From Pseudomonadota bacterium (GTDB lineage: Bacteria; Pseudomonadota; Gammaproteobacteria; Xanthomonadales; Xanthomonadaceae), in contig JAHWKC010000089.1 of NCBI GenBank assembly GCA_019348095.1, positions 1-8,250 on the forward strand: 8,250 bases of DNA. The letters run 5' to 3'. Below, one piece after another: positions 1 through 6,660 of this stretch. The position numbers were made by a program, and so were the translations under genes. Below the pieces are notes generated by a model, which was not told the origin of the DNA, did not search any database, and worked only from the letters and a program-made list of their open reading frames with translations. Numbering within the stretch: position 1 is the stretch's first letter; each line of letters starts with the position of its first letter.

Positions 1-139
1 TGGTCCTGCTGAGGTTGGAAAGGCGCCACCGGGCGCGTGCCGGGGCCTCTGTCGTCTCGGCGGCCCCGGCGCGCGGATCCGCCGGGAGGGATCCGCGACC
101 CCGCGCCAGTTCGCGAGTGGAAGGCATGGTGGGGCCGGT
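1..139. other. Unassigned left edge beyond the purL breakpoint
   Basis: This stretch lies past the point where purL stops matching its family, so it probably does not come from the same gene neighbourhood. It is very GC-rich. On the minus strand an ATG at 125-127 opens a frame that stays open to the window edge (42 codons, beginning MPSTRELARG). No ribosome binding site is visible before it and I recognise no domain. On the plus strand one frame ends in TAG at 155-157 after about 50 unremarkable codons. Two copies of GGATCCGC lie close together near 76-97. None of this is enough to name a gene. It could be the start of an unrelated gene or non-coding DNA. Confidence 0.3.
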
Positions 140-3100
140 TCAGCGCTCCACCTGGTAGGCCCGCAGCAGGCCCGCCTCCCGCGCATCGCGGATCAACCCG
201 AAGAAATCGCGCAGGCGCTCAGGGTGGTCCAGATCGGGTACGCCGGCGTTACGGCGGCCGTCCTCGGACGGCGGACCGGCGAACGCAGGCAGTCCGCCAT
301 CGGCCGGGGCGGCCAGGCCGGCCTCCGGATGGCACTGCGCCAGCACCGAGCCGCCGAGTCGCTGCTTGCCGGCGCCCAGACCGATCAGCCATAGCTCCGA
401 ATCGTCCTCGCGCGACAGCAGCGGGGTGAGCTGCTGGCGCACGTCGAGCACCGGCGCGAACGCACTGACCACCAGCGAGACCGGCGAGACCGACTTGTGC
501 TCGCGGCCGTCGACACGCCATTGCGCCTGCATCGACAGCGAGTCCTTGCCGACCGGGATACTGAGGTCGATCTGCGGGCACAGCTCCAATCCGATCGCCC
601 GGACGGCGTCGTACAGCAGCGCGTCCTCGCCATCATGGGAAGCGGCGGCCATCCAGTTGGCCGACAGCTTGATCCGCTCCAGTGACTCGACCGGCGCCGC
701 GCACAGGTTGGTGATCGCCTCGCCCAATGCCATACGCGCAGCCGCGGCGGTGTCCAGCAGCGCCAGCGGCGCGCGCTCGCCGATCGCCATCGCCTCGCCG
801 GCGTAGCCCTCGAACCCCGCCAGGGTGATCGCGCAATCGGCCAGCGGCAGCTGCCAGGGGCCGATCATCTGGTCGCGCGCGGTCAGCCCGCCCACGCTGC
901 GATCGCCGATGGTGACCAGGAACTGCTTGCACGCCACCGTCGGATGCGCCAGCACGCGCAACGCCGCGTCGTGCAGATCCAGCCCGCTCCAGTCCAGCGC
1001 CGGCCAGGGCGCGTCGCCCGGTCGGCGGGTGTTGCGCTGCATCTTCGGCGCCTTGCCGAACAGCAGGTCCATCGGGAGATCGATGGGGTGCAGCCGGGAC
1101 TCGGGACTCGGGATTCGGGATTCGGATTGCGATGCTGCTGCTCCCTCTACCGCTTGCGGGGTGAGGGGATGCGCTTGCGAGCCATTGGCTCGCGCATCAC
1201 CGAACGCCGCCGCGCTGTGCGCGGGGGCCGGGGTCGGGTTGGGGTGAGGGCGCGCGGGGTGGCTAGACGCATCGTGGCTCGATTCGCGTACGCCCTCATC
1301 CGCCCTGCGGGCACCTTCTCCCGCGAGCGGGAGAAGGGGATCGGTTGCGGCTTCGCCGTAGACGTTCTCGATAGTGGCGCCATGCCCGACCACCAGCCGC
1401 TCCTGCGCGGTCGCGTAGCCCACCACCGCGAACGGGCAGCGCTCGCGCGCGCAGATCTGCGCGAACTCCGCCACGCGGTCGGCCGGCAGGCCGAGCACAT
1501 AACGCTCCTGCGACTCGTTGCACCACAGCTGCATCGGTGACAACGAGGGATCGTCATTGGGCACCTTGCTGAGGTCGATCACGCCACCCAGGCGCGAGTC
1601 GTGCAGCAACTCCGGGATCGCGTTGGACAGCCCGCCAGCACCGACGTCGTGTGCGCTCGCGATCGGGTTGTCGGCGCCCAGGGCTACGCAGCGGTCGATC
1701 ACTTCCTGGCAGCGCCGCTCCATCTCCGGGTTGTCGCGTTGCACGCTGGCGAAGTCGAGCGCCTCGGCGCTGTCGCCGGAGGCGACCGAGCTGGCCGCGC
1801 CGCCGCCCAGGCCGATCAGCATTGCCGGCCCGCCGAGCACGATCACCGCATGTCCCGGCTTCAGCCCGAGCTTCTCGACCTGGATCCGATCGATGGCGCC
1901 GAGCCCGCCCGCCAGCATGATCGGCTTGTCGTAGGCACGCGTGAGCTCGACCCCGTCAGCGCTGCCTTCGCTCAGTTCGAAACTGCGGAAATAGCCGGTC
2001 AGGTTGGGCCGGCCGAACTCGTTGTTGAACGCGGCCGCGCCGATCGGCCCGTCGAGCATGATCTCCAGCGCCGGCGCCATGCGCGGATTGAGCGTGCGGC
2101 CGGGTTGCCCCTCCCACGGCTGCGGCAGCTCCGGGATGCGCAGGTGCGATACCGAGAACCCGCTCAGGCCGGCCTTGGGTTTGCCGCCGCGGCCGGTCGC
2201 GCCCTCGTCGCGGATCTCGCCGCCGGCGCCGGTGCTGGCACCCGGGAACGGGGCGATTGCGGTCGGGTGGTTGTGGGTTTCGACCTTGATGCAGAACGCC
2301 GACTCCACCATCGCCTCGGCGCGGTAGCCGCCGGTCGCGGGATCCGGGCGGAAGCGCTGGCTGGGGTAACCGGCGACCACCGCGGCATTGTCGCTGTACG
2401 CCGACAGCGTGTGCGCGGGAGTCTGCGCGTGGGTGTGCTTGATCATCTTGAACAGCGAGATCGGCCCGCCGTTCAACTGCTGCTCGCGTCCGTCGATGGT
2501 CCAGGACGCGTTGAAGATCTTGTGCCGGCAATGCTCGGAATTGGCCTGCGCGAACATCATCAGTTCGACGTCGGAGGGCTGCCGATCCAGCGCGCCGTAA
2601 CGCTCGCGCAGATAGGTGATCTCGTCCTCGGCCAGGGCCAGCCCCAGCCGCGCGTTGGCCGCTTCCAGCTCGGCCAGCGCCACGCGCTCGAGCTGCCCCC
2701 GCTCCGGTTCGGCAAACAGCGCCGCGGCGGCCTCGCGGGTGTCCAGCAGCGACTGGGTCATCGGGTCGTGCAGCGCGCGTGCGAGCGCGGCGGCGGTGGC
2801 GGGATCGTCAGCCCAGCCGGCCAGGTCGAAGCGGGTGCCCCGCTCGACCCGTTTCACCGGCAGGCCGGCCCCGTGCAGCAGTTCGGTGGCCTTGCTCGCC
2901 CAGGGCGACAACGTGCCCAGGCGCGGGCTGACGTAGCGCGACACCGCACCGTCGGCGCGCTCGGCCGGTGCCGCACCCGCCTGCAGGATCCGGCACAAGG
3001 CATCGGTATCGATCGCCAGCGCATCGGTCGCCGCGACCGCGTCGGGTTCGACCCAGTAGACATGCCATGCACCGAGCAGGCGGATGGTCGGGTGGAGGGC

Positions 3101-3169
3101 TTGCAGGCGGGCTTGGAGCCGTTCACGTCGGAACGGCGACAGGGCGGAAGCGCCCTCGAGGACCATCAT
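140..3169 (-). CDS. purL: Phosphoribosylformylglycinamidine synthase, C-terminally truncated and with an in-frame insert
   Basis: PurL makes FGAM from FGAR, glutamine and ATP in the cytoplasm, in the fourth step of de novo purine synthesis. This 1009-residue frame begins [18 protein letters not shown], a normal start for the family. In order it shows the PurS-like N-terminal domain (about 1-150), the linker with [10 protein letters not shown] (211-220), and the first AIRS-type synthase half with [19 protein letters not shown] (297-315) and [17 protein letters not shown] (501-517). The second half follows, with [18 protein letters not shown] (755-772) and PVGKDSLSM (872-880). The large single-chain form is usually near 1290-1300 residues. 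Here homology ends at LLRAY (1001-1005), where the family continues HDRSDGG, so the glutamine amidotransferase domain with its catalytic Cys is absent. Residues about 611-693 are extra and repeat-derived, and about 951-979 may be too. The stop at 140 most likely comes from foreign sequence joined at about 150-160. As written the protein could not use glutamine. Confidence 0.93.
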   Translation of the reverse strand: MMVLEGASALSPFRRERLQARLQALHPTIRLLGAWHVYWVEPDAVAATDALAIDTDALCRILQAGAAPAERADGAVSRYVSPRLGTLSPWASKATELLHGAGLPVKRVERGTRFDLAGWADDPATAAALARALHDPMTQSLLDTREAAAALFAEPERGQLERVALAELEAANARLGLALAEDEITYLRERYGALDRQPSDVELMMFAQANSEHCRHKIFNASWTIDGREQQLNGGPISLFKMIKHTHAQTPAHTLSAYSDNAAVVAGYPSQRFRPDPATGGYRAEAMVESAFCIKVETHNHPTAIAPFPGASTGAGGEIRDEGATGRGGKPKAGLSGFSVSHLRIPELPQPWEGQPGRTLNPRMAPALEIMLDGPIGAAAFNNEFGRPNLTGYFRSFELSEGSADGVELTRAYDKPIMLAGGLGAIDRIQVEKLGLKPGHAVIVLGGPAMLIGLGGGAASSVASGDSAEALDFASVQRDNPEMERRCQEVIDRCVALGADNPIASAHDVGAGGLSNAIPELLHDSRLGGVIDLSKVPNDDPSLSPMQLWCNESQERYVLGLPADRVAEFAQICARERCPFAVVGYATAQERLVVGHGATIENVYGEAATDPLLPLAGEGARRADEGVRESSHDASSHPARPHPNPTPAPAHSAAAFGDARANGSQAHPLTPQAVEGAAASQSESRIPSPESRLHPIDLPMDLLFGKAPKMQRNTRRPGDAPWPALDWSGLDLHDAALRVLAHPTVACKQFLVTIGDRSVGGLTARDQMIGPWQLPLADCAITLAGFEGYAGEAMAIGERAPLALLDTAAAARMALGEAITNLCAAPVESLERIKLSANWMAAASHDGEDALLYDAVRAIGLELCPQIDLSIPVGKDSLSMQAQWRVDGREHKSVSPVSLVVSAFAPVLDVRQQLTPLLSREDDSELWLIGLGAGKQRLGGSVLAQCHPEAGLAAPADGGLPAFAGPPSEDGRRNAGVPDLDHPERLRDFFGLIRDAREAGLLRAYQVER
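233..319 (-). repeat. Possible second repeat-like stretch inside purL
   Basis: Residues about 951-979 of the PurL frame ([23 protein letters not shown]) are Gly/Ala/Pro-rich. They sit where I expect only a short loop before the DLDxxxRLxxFF helix of the second AIRS domain. The DNA holds an inverted repeat with a perfect 7-bp core, 257-263 against 266-272, and weaker pairing further out between about 245 and 286. This could be a small palindromic repeat unit accommodated in frame, like the larger one at 1092-1340. It could also be ordinary loop variation, because high-GC coding DNA forms such hairpins easily. Confidence 0.4.
1095..1128. repeat. Heptamer tandem repeat inside purL
   Basis: Four consecutive 7-base units read CGGGACT, CGGGACT, CGGGATT, CGGGATT, followed by a shortened CGGATT. 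This is the (C)GGGATT-type microsatellite commonly seen between genes in Lysobacter and Stenotrophomonas-like genomes. Here it is translated on the minus strand within purL as [11 protein letters not shown]. Because the unit is 7 bases, gain or loss of one copy would shift the purL frame. The tract is therefore a potential on/off site, although only about four and a half copies are present. Confidence 0.85.
1168..1198. repeat. Imperfect inverted repeat within the purL insert
   Basis: The arms read gatgcg..gcgagcca and ttggctcgcgcatc and pair across almost no loop, with a two- to three-base bulge in the left arm. The hairpin belongs to the repeat block inside purL and lies between the two ggggtgaggg copies. 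It may be a separate palindromic unit. Confidence 0.6.
1314..1337. repeat. Perfect 11-bp hairpin of the cttctcccgc repeat family
   Basis: The arm at 1314-1324 (CCTTCTCCCGC) is perfectly complementary to 1327-1337, with a two-base loop. Upstream, 1293-1313 carries the ccctcatccgccctgcgggc companion sequence that normally accompanies this hairpin in proteobacterial dispersed repeats. On the minus strand it is translated as [15 protein letters not shown] inside PurL. Between genes such elements can act in termination or mRNA stability. Within a gene it would be a strong mRNA hairpin near codon 615. Confidence 0.8.
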
Positions 3170-3331
3170 GTCCGGGGAACCGTGCTACGTCGGGCCGCAG
3201 ATTGTAGCGAAGCAGCCCGGCACCCGCCTGTAGGAGCGGCTTCAGCCGCGATGCCTTTGGGGATGTTGCGTCGGCCCGGACCATCCATCGCGGCTGAAGC
3301 CGCTCCTACAAGTGCTGCCGCGTCGTCGGGC
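3170..3331. other. purL-dsbC spacer carrying a REP pair
   Basis: The 162-bp spacer separates the dsbC stop from the purL start, both on the minus strand. About half of it is taken by the paired inverted repeat at 3229-3310. Just before the purL ATG (3167-3169) I see no clear Shine-Dalgarno sequence. I cannot identify a convincing promoter in the roughly 60 bases between the repeat and purL, so purL may be read through from dsbC or start from a site I do not recognise. Confidence 0.5.
3229..3310. repeat. REP/BIME-type inverted pair (GTAGGAGCGGCTTCAGCCGCGA family)
   Basis: A 25-base unit at 3229-3253 (TGTAGGAGCGGCTTCAGC..) recurs as a perfect inverted copy at 3286-3310, with 32 bases between them. 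Each unit is itself palindromic at its core (CGGCTTCAGCCG). This is the extragenic repeat seen in very many copies in Pseudomonas and Xanthomonadaceae, where REP-associated tyrosine transposases are thought to mobilise related units. Lying between dsbC and purL, it could fold as a long stem-loop in the transcript and protect or separate the two messages. No transposase is present here. Confidence 0.9.
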
Positions 3332-4162
3332 TCAGGCACCGCCGGCCGGCGCGGCATCGGCATCGAGCTTGTCCAGCGCCGCGCGCAGCGCCTCCGGCGG
3401 CACGTAGCCGCCGAGCTGGGTGCCGTCCTCAGCCAGAATCATTGGCGTGCCGGTCAGGCCGACCCGCCGGCCGATGTCGTACTGCATGTTGACCGTGTTG
3501 GTGCACTCGCGGCTCGGCACCGCGCGCTCGGCCTTGGCGTCGGTCAGCGCCTGGCGTCGGTCCGCGGCGCACCAGACCGCAACCATCTTGTCGTAGTCCT
3601 CGCTGCCCAGGCCCATGCGCGGGAACGCCAGGTATTCCACCGCGATGCCCTGCGCGTTGTAGTCCTCGATCTCCTCATGCAGCTTGCGGCAGTAGCCGCA
3701 TTCCACGTCGGTGAACACGGTCACGGTGTGCACCGGGTTGGCCGGCGCGAACACGATGCGCTCACTGTCGGGAATCGTCGCCAGCAGCTCCTTGCGCGCG
3801 CTGGCCAGCGCGGCTTCGCTGAGGTTCTTGCGCGCGGTGGTATCGAACAGCGCGCCGCCGCTGCCCGGCACGAACAGATAGCGGCCATCGTCGCTGACGT
3901 AGACCACCTGGCCGGCGACGATGGCTTCGCGGAAGCCCGGGATCGGCGCGGCGCCGACGTGCTCGGGGGCCACGTTGGGGTTCAGCGAGCGTAGCGCCTC
4001 GATCGCGCGCGCTTCCGGCGTGCCGGCCTCCGGCGCCTCCATGGCGGTCGGCGCCGGCGCACTGGCGGCCGGTGCGGCCTCGGTGGCAGCGCCCGGATCG
4101 GGTGCCTGGGCGCAAGCGGACAGGCTGATCGCGCCAAGCATGGCGAGGAAGGTGCGTTTCAT
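3332..4162 (-). CDS. dsbC: DsbC-type periplasmic thiol:disulfide isomerase
   Basis: This 276-residue protein reshuffles wrong disulfides in exported proteins in the periplasm. DsbC is a V-shaped dimer kept reduced by DsbD. I chose the ATG at 4162 because it gives the signal sequence MKRTFLAMLGAISLSAC and is preceded by AAGGA at 9-base spacing; the longer frame up to 4300 lacks export features. After a Pro/Ala-rich linker (about 20-50) come the DsbC N-terminal dimerisation region (about 52-125) and the thioredoxin fold. That fold has the active-site CGYC (155-158, in FTDVECGYCRKLH), a likely structural disulfide Cys198-Cys220, and the cis-proline TP at 239-240 (GLTGTPMIL). The LSAC segment fits a lipobox, so this DsbC may be membrane-anchored through Cys17 rather than soluble. 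It lies downstream of xerD, a common pairing in gammaproteobacteria. Confidence 0.92.
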   Translation of the reverse strand: MKRTFLAMLGAISLSACAQAPDPGAATEAAPAASAPAPTAMEAPEAGTPEARAIEALRSLNPNVAPEHVGAAPIPGFREAIVAGQVVYVSDDGRYLFVPGSGGALFDTTARKNLSEAALASARKELLATIPDSERIVFAPANPVHTVTVFTDVECGYCRKLHEEIEDYNAQGIAVEYLAFPRMGLGSEDYDKMVAVWCAADRRQALTDAKAERAVPSRECTNTVNMQYDIGRRVGLTGTPMILAEDGTQLGGYVPPEALRAALDKLDADAAPAGGA

Positions 4163-4292
4163 CGATGGCGGTCCTTGCAGGAAGGGCGAAGGCGGACAGG
4201 AACTAAGATTGTGGCACGCGGCACCTTGAGCGCAGCTGACGCGGCGACGGCGGCTCGCGCGGCCGCGGCAGGCGCGCGGCGCTGCTGCCTGT
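4163..4292. promoter_or_regulatory. xerD-dsbC spacer with the dsbC ribosome binding site
   Basis: On the minus strand AAGGA sits 9 bases before the dsbC ATG and is a convincing ribosome binding site. The 130-bp gap after xerD leaves room for a dsbC promoter. A weak -10-like CACAAT occurs near 4208-4215, but I cannot pair it with a good -35 box, so the promoter remains uncertain. The remainder is GC-rich with no other recognisable signal. Confidence 0.4.
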
Positions 4293-5288
4293 TCATCCAC
4301 GCGGGTGATGCCGGGCGTGCAATTGCTTGAGCTGCTCGCGCGCGACCAAGGTGTAGATCTGGGTGGTCGACAGCGAGCTGTGGCCGAGCAGCATCTGCAG
4401 CGCGCGCAGGTCGGCGCCGTGGTTCAGCAGGTGGGTGGCGAAGCTGTGGCGCAGACCGTGCGGGCTGATCTTCGCCGGGTCGATACCGGCCGCGCCGGCG
4501 TAGCGCTTTACCAGGGTCCAGAACTGCTGCCGGCTCAGCGGCTGGCCGCCGGCGCCGAGGAACAGCGGAGCCAGCGCGCGCTTGCCGGCCAGCGCCGGGC
4601 GCGCATGCGCGAGGTAACGCTCCAGCCAGTGCTGCGCCTCCTCGCCCAGCGGCACCAGGCGTTCCTTGCTGCCCTTGCCGAGCACGCGCAGCACGCCCTG
4701 GCGCAGGTTGACCGCGGTCGCCGGCAGCCCGACCAGCTCGCTCACGCGCAGCCCGCAGGCGTACATCAGCTCGAGCATCGCGCGGTCGCGCAGGCCCAGC
4801 GGCAACACGACGTCGGGCGCGGCGAGGAGTGCGTCGATCTCGCTCTCGGCCAGCGACTTGGGCAGCGAGCGCGGCAGCTTGGGCGGCACGAGCAAGGCAG
4901 TGGGGTCGTCGTGCCGGTCACCGCGACGCACGCGCCAGGCGAAGAACGCGCGCAATGCCGACAACAGCCGCGCGCTGCTGCGCGGGGAGTAGCCTTCGCG
5001 GGTGCGCCAGGCCAGGTAGTCGAATATGCCGGCGCGATCGATGCCGGCCAGTCCGCGGCCATTGCGCCAGCGCGCCAGGCCTTGCAGGTCGCGACGGTAA
5101 CTGTCCAGCGTCTGCCGGGCGAGTCCGTTTTCCGACCAGATGGCCTCCAGGAACTGCTCGATCACCCCGGCATCGCCATCGGCCAGTGCCGGCAACGCCA
5201 TGGCCTTGGCCCGGCGATCGGCGGGGGTGCGCGGCCTGACGGGCAGTTCTCTGGCGGGTATTGGTTTGGCCAGTACAGGCGAGCTCAT
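4293..5288 (-). CDS. xerD: Site-specific tyrosine recombinase XerD
   Basis: With XerC, XerD resolves chromosome dimers at dif near the terminus, under FtsK control. The 331-residue frame has the SAM-like N-terminal core-binding domain (about 42-125, [26 protein letters not shown]). The catalytic domain follows with every nucleophile-set residue: Arg181 in GLRVSEL, Lys205 in LGKGSKER, His277 and Arg280 in [14 protein letters not shown], His303 in [11 protein letters not shown], and Tyr312 in [13 protein letters not shown] and the C-terminal HHPRG favour XerD over XerC. The family is usually close to 300 residues. The extra 25-30 N-terminal residues mean the true start could be Met30 (5201), which would also widen the gap to the divergent RDD gene. 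I kept 5288 because N-terminal extensions are common in Xanthomonadaceae XerD. No strong Shine-Dalgarno sequence settles it. dsbC follows on the same strand. Confidence 0.94.
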   Translation of the reverse strand: MSSPVLAKPIPARELPVRPRTPADRRAKAMALPALADGDAGVIEQFLEAIWSENGLARQTLDSYRRDLQGLARWRNGRGLAGIDRAGIFDYLAWRTREGYSPRSSARLLSALRAFFAWRVRRGDRHDDPTALLVPPKLPRSLPKSLAESEIDALLAAPDVVLPLGLRDRAMLELMYACGLRVSELVGLPATAVNLRQGVLRVLGKGSKERLVPLGEEAQHWLERYLAHARPALAGKRALAPLFLGAGGQPLSRQQFWTLVKRYAGAAGIDPAKISPHGLRHSFATHLLNHGADLRALQMLLGHSSLSTTQIYTLVAREQLKQLHARHHPRG

Positions 5289-5317
5289 TGCCGCAGCTTA
5301 GCGACTATCCTTTTGCG

Positions 5318-5797
5318 ATGGCATCCGACCACCGCGACCACCCCTCCGGCTCCCCGGCCACCGCCCATGCTCCTTGTGCCGCGCTGATCGGCTGGCGCTG
5401 GCTGGCGCTGCTGTACGACCTGTTTCCCGCGCTCGGCCAGTGGTTTGCGGTAGGGGTGCTGAGCCTGGCGCTGCACGGCGGCGAACCGGTCCGCGCCGAC
5501 ACCTTGGCCGGCTGGCTGGAGCTGGCCGCGCTGTGGTCGGTCACCGGCGGATACGCGGTGCTGAGCTGGCGCCACGGCGGCCAGACGCTTGGCATGCGCG
5601 CCTGGCGCCTGCGCGTGACCGCACCCGACGGCAGCCGCCCGGGCTGGCGCGCGCTAATGCTGCGCTATGCGGTCGCAACGGCGTCCTTGTCGTTGGCCGG
5701 AGCGGGCTTCTGGTGGGCCTGGTTCGACCGCGACCGCCTGACCTGGCACGACCGCGCAAGCGGCACGCGCATGCGTCGCGAGGCGCGAGGCCGCTAA
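5318..5797 (+). CDS. RDD-family integral membrane protein
   Basis: This 159-residue protein has three predicted membrane-spanning stretches, at about residues 26-50, 60-82 and 118-138. It carries the conserved elements that name the family: an early Arg plus YD in WRWLALLYDLF, a GQTLGMRAWRLRV motif after the second segment, and the late DRDRLTWHDRASGT motif. RDD proteins are poorly characterised, and a few have been linked to ion transport, so no precise function can be given. I preferred the ATG at 5318 to the one at 5261 because the longer version would overlap the divergent xerD and adds no membrane or conserved sequence. The 29 bases to the xerD start hold no clear promoter, so its promoter would have to lie inside xerD or xerD begins further in. 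It converges on lptG. Confidence 0.85.
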   Translation: MASDHRDHPSGSPATAHAPCAALIGWRWLALLYDLFPALGQWFAVGVLSLALHGGEPVRADTLAGWLELAALWSVTGGYAVLSWRHGGQTLGMRAWRLRVTAPDGSRPGWRALMLRYAVATASLSLAGAGFWWAWFDRDRLTWHDRASGTRMRREARGR

Positions 5798-5932
5798 CCC
5801 GTTTTGGGCCGTCGCAGTAGCCAACCGGTTTGCTGTGGCTTGACGCAGATTCATTGGCGTTGCTATGCAAACGCGACGGCAACGGCAGGATGGCTCCCGA
5901 CTTCGCGGGAATGACGGCTCAGGGCGCCGCGA
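5798..5932. other. Convergent spacer between the RDD gene and lptG, with a repeat-like hairpin
   Basis: No gene is visible in this 135-bp gap between two converging 3' ends. A short stem at 5895-5899 and 5906-5910 (TCCCG..CGGGA) sits in a ctcccgacttcgcgggaatgac context. That is a motif of dispersed extragenic repeats in many proteobacteria, and it could serve as a weak bidirectional terminator. No T-tract follows, so I do not call an intrinsic terminator. Confidence 0.45.
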
Positions 5933-6526
5933 TCAGCCCGAGCGCTGCCTGAACAGAAATGCCGACACCGCGATCATGATCAGCGTCGGCAACGCATAGG
6001 CGATGCGGTAGTCGAACTTGTAGACACTCGCCAACTGCACGAACTGCGTCTGCAGCAACCAGAAACCCAGCGCGAACACGATGCCGACGAACAGTCGCTT
6101 GCCCATGCCACCGCTGCGCAACATGCCGAACGCGAACGGGATCGCCGCCAGCACCAGCGCCAGTACGTTGAGCGGATAGAACCAGCGGCCCCAGTAGTGC
6201 TCCTGGAACTCGCTGGCATCGAGCCGGTTGCGCAGGCGGTAGTCGATCGCGGCCTGCAGTTCGCGCGCCGAGAGATAGCGCGGTCGGTCGATGTCGGCGC
6301 TCAGCGCGGTGGCGTCCAGGCGCGATTCCCAGCGCTCCTCCTCGACATGGGTCTGGCTCACCGAGCGCTCGTCGAAGTAGGTCCGGGTGACATCGCGCAG
6401 CAGCCAGCCGCCGGGGCGGTGCTCGGCGATCCTGGCCAGCGCCAGCGACTGCAGGCGACCGTCGTCGGCGAATTCGTACAGGCGCACGTTGCGCAGTTCC
6501 AGCCAGCGGTCCCCGCCGTCGTCGTG
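5933..6526 (-). CDS. lptG: LPS export permease LptG, C-terminal half only
   Basis: LptG pairs with LptF and the ATPase LptB in the inner membrane to extract lipopolysaccharide and hand it to the LptC/A bridge. About 195 codons survive, from DRWLELRNVRLYEFADDGRL to the stop at 5933. They include the C-terminal part of the periplasmic jellyroll (GWLLRDVTRTYF..), the coupling region RPRYLSARELQAAIDYRLRNRLDASEFQEHYWGRW, and the last three membrane helices (about 6125-6181, 6026-6094 and 5951-6002). Intact LptG is about 360 residues, so roughly the first 165 are missing. Upstream of about 6520 the same frame loses all family character (PEPPEQPAEQQQHGPERQ), and a start at 6640 would be an artefact. 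The preceding lptF gene is also absent. The position next to RDD and xerD matches what I recall of Xanthomonadaceae gene order. Confidence 0.85.
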   Translation of the reverse strand, partial: HDDGGDRWLELRNVRLYEFADDGRLQSLALARIAEHRPGGWLLRDVTRTYFDERSVSQTHVEEERWESRLDATALSADIDRPRYLSARELQAAIDYRLRNRLDASEFQEHYWGRWFYPLNVLALVLAAIPFAFGMLRSGGMGKRLFVGIVFALGFWLLQTQFVQLASVYKFDYRIAYALPTLIMIAVSAFLFRQRSG

Positions 6527-6660
6527 CTCCTGGCCTTTGCGACGAAGACGGACCTGGCGCGCGGGTACGTCGCGGTGGCGCTGCCGCTCGGGGCCGTGCT
6601 GCTGCTGCTCGGCCGGCTGCTCGGGCGGTTCTGGTTGCACCGGCGGCGCCGGCGAGGGCG
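6515..6660 (+). pseudogene. Fragment of a polyprenyl glycosylphosphotransferase (sugar transferase)
   Basis: In one plus-strand frame, about 45 codons read VVLLAFATKTDLARGYVAVALPLG, then a run of Leu and LLGRFWLHRRRRRGR. This is the signature of the last N-terminal membrane helix of the exopolysaccharide-type sugar transferases (WbaP/CpsE-like). There, D.ARGYVAIALPLG is followed by a hydrophobic helix and an Arg-rich RxWLxRxRxxG tail before the CoA-binding-like domain. These enzymes pass a sugar phosphate to undecaprenyl phosphate. Nothing before or after belongs to that family: the left neighbour is minus-strand lptG and the right neighbour a minus-strand sigma factor. This is an internal scrap with neither start nor end. 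The opposite-strand reading is low-complexity and has no family features. Confidence 0.6.

Larger units (their letters stand above)
1092..1340. repeat. Composite intergenic-repeat block inserted in frame within purL
   Basis: About 83 codons (PurL residues about 611-693) separate [16 protein letters not shown] from [21 protein letters not shown]. In other PurL proteins the segment before PIDLPLD is only a short loop. The block is a patchwork of motifs typical of spacers in Xanthomonadaceae genomes. They are a heptamer array (1095-1128), a ctccctctaccgcttgcggg unit (from 1141), a second unit ending ggggtgaggg (1224-1250), and a ccctcatccgccct..cttctcccgc hairpin unit (1293-1338). The string ggggtgaggg occurs twice, at 1158-1167 and 1241-1250. 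The length is a multiple of three and no stop arises in the purL frame. The encoded peptide is low-complexity, rich in Pro, Ala, Ser, Arg and His, and probably forms a disordered surface loop. That these are dispersed repeats is family knowledge from memory; their presence inside the frame is directly visible. Confidence 0.8.

Noticed and set aside
1090..1340. CRISPR array or coding tandem domain at the purL insert
   Set aside because: There are no regularly spaced direct repeats with unique spacers. The units are short palindromes and a heptamer run.
140..3169. PurL as a genuine short, glutaminase-free form (PurL plus separate PurQ/PurS)
   Set aside because: The protein has the large-type N-terminal PurS-like domain, and homology ends inside the second AIRS domain rather than at a domain border.
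1601..3994. 797-codon plus-strand open frame
   Set aside because: It lies antisense to purL and dsbC and is rich in Arg, Gly, Ala and Gln without any domain. It is a by-product of third-position GC in the real minus-strand genes.
4305..5387. 360-codon plus-strand open frame
   Set aside because: It is antisense to xerD, whose catalytic residues are all present. The translation is low-complexity.
6527..6640. N-terminal extension of the lptG frame to an ATG at 6640
   Set aside because: The added residues are Gln/Pro/Arg-rich, unlike the LptG periplasmic domain, and are the complement of the sugar-transferase fragment.
5919..6656. Extension of the sigma-factor frame to a 424-residue protein
   Set aside because: Past residue about 178 the sequence is Arg/Ala/Pro-rich and overlaps lptG in another frame. 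It stays open only through high GC.
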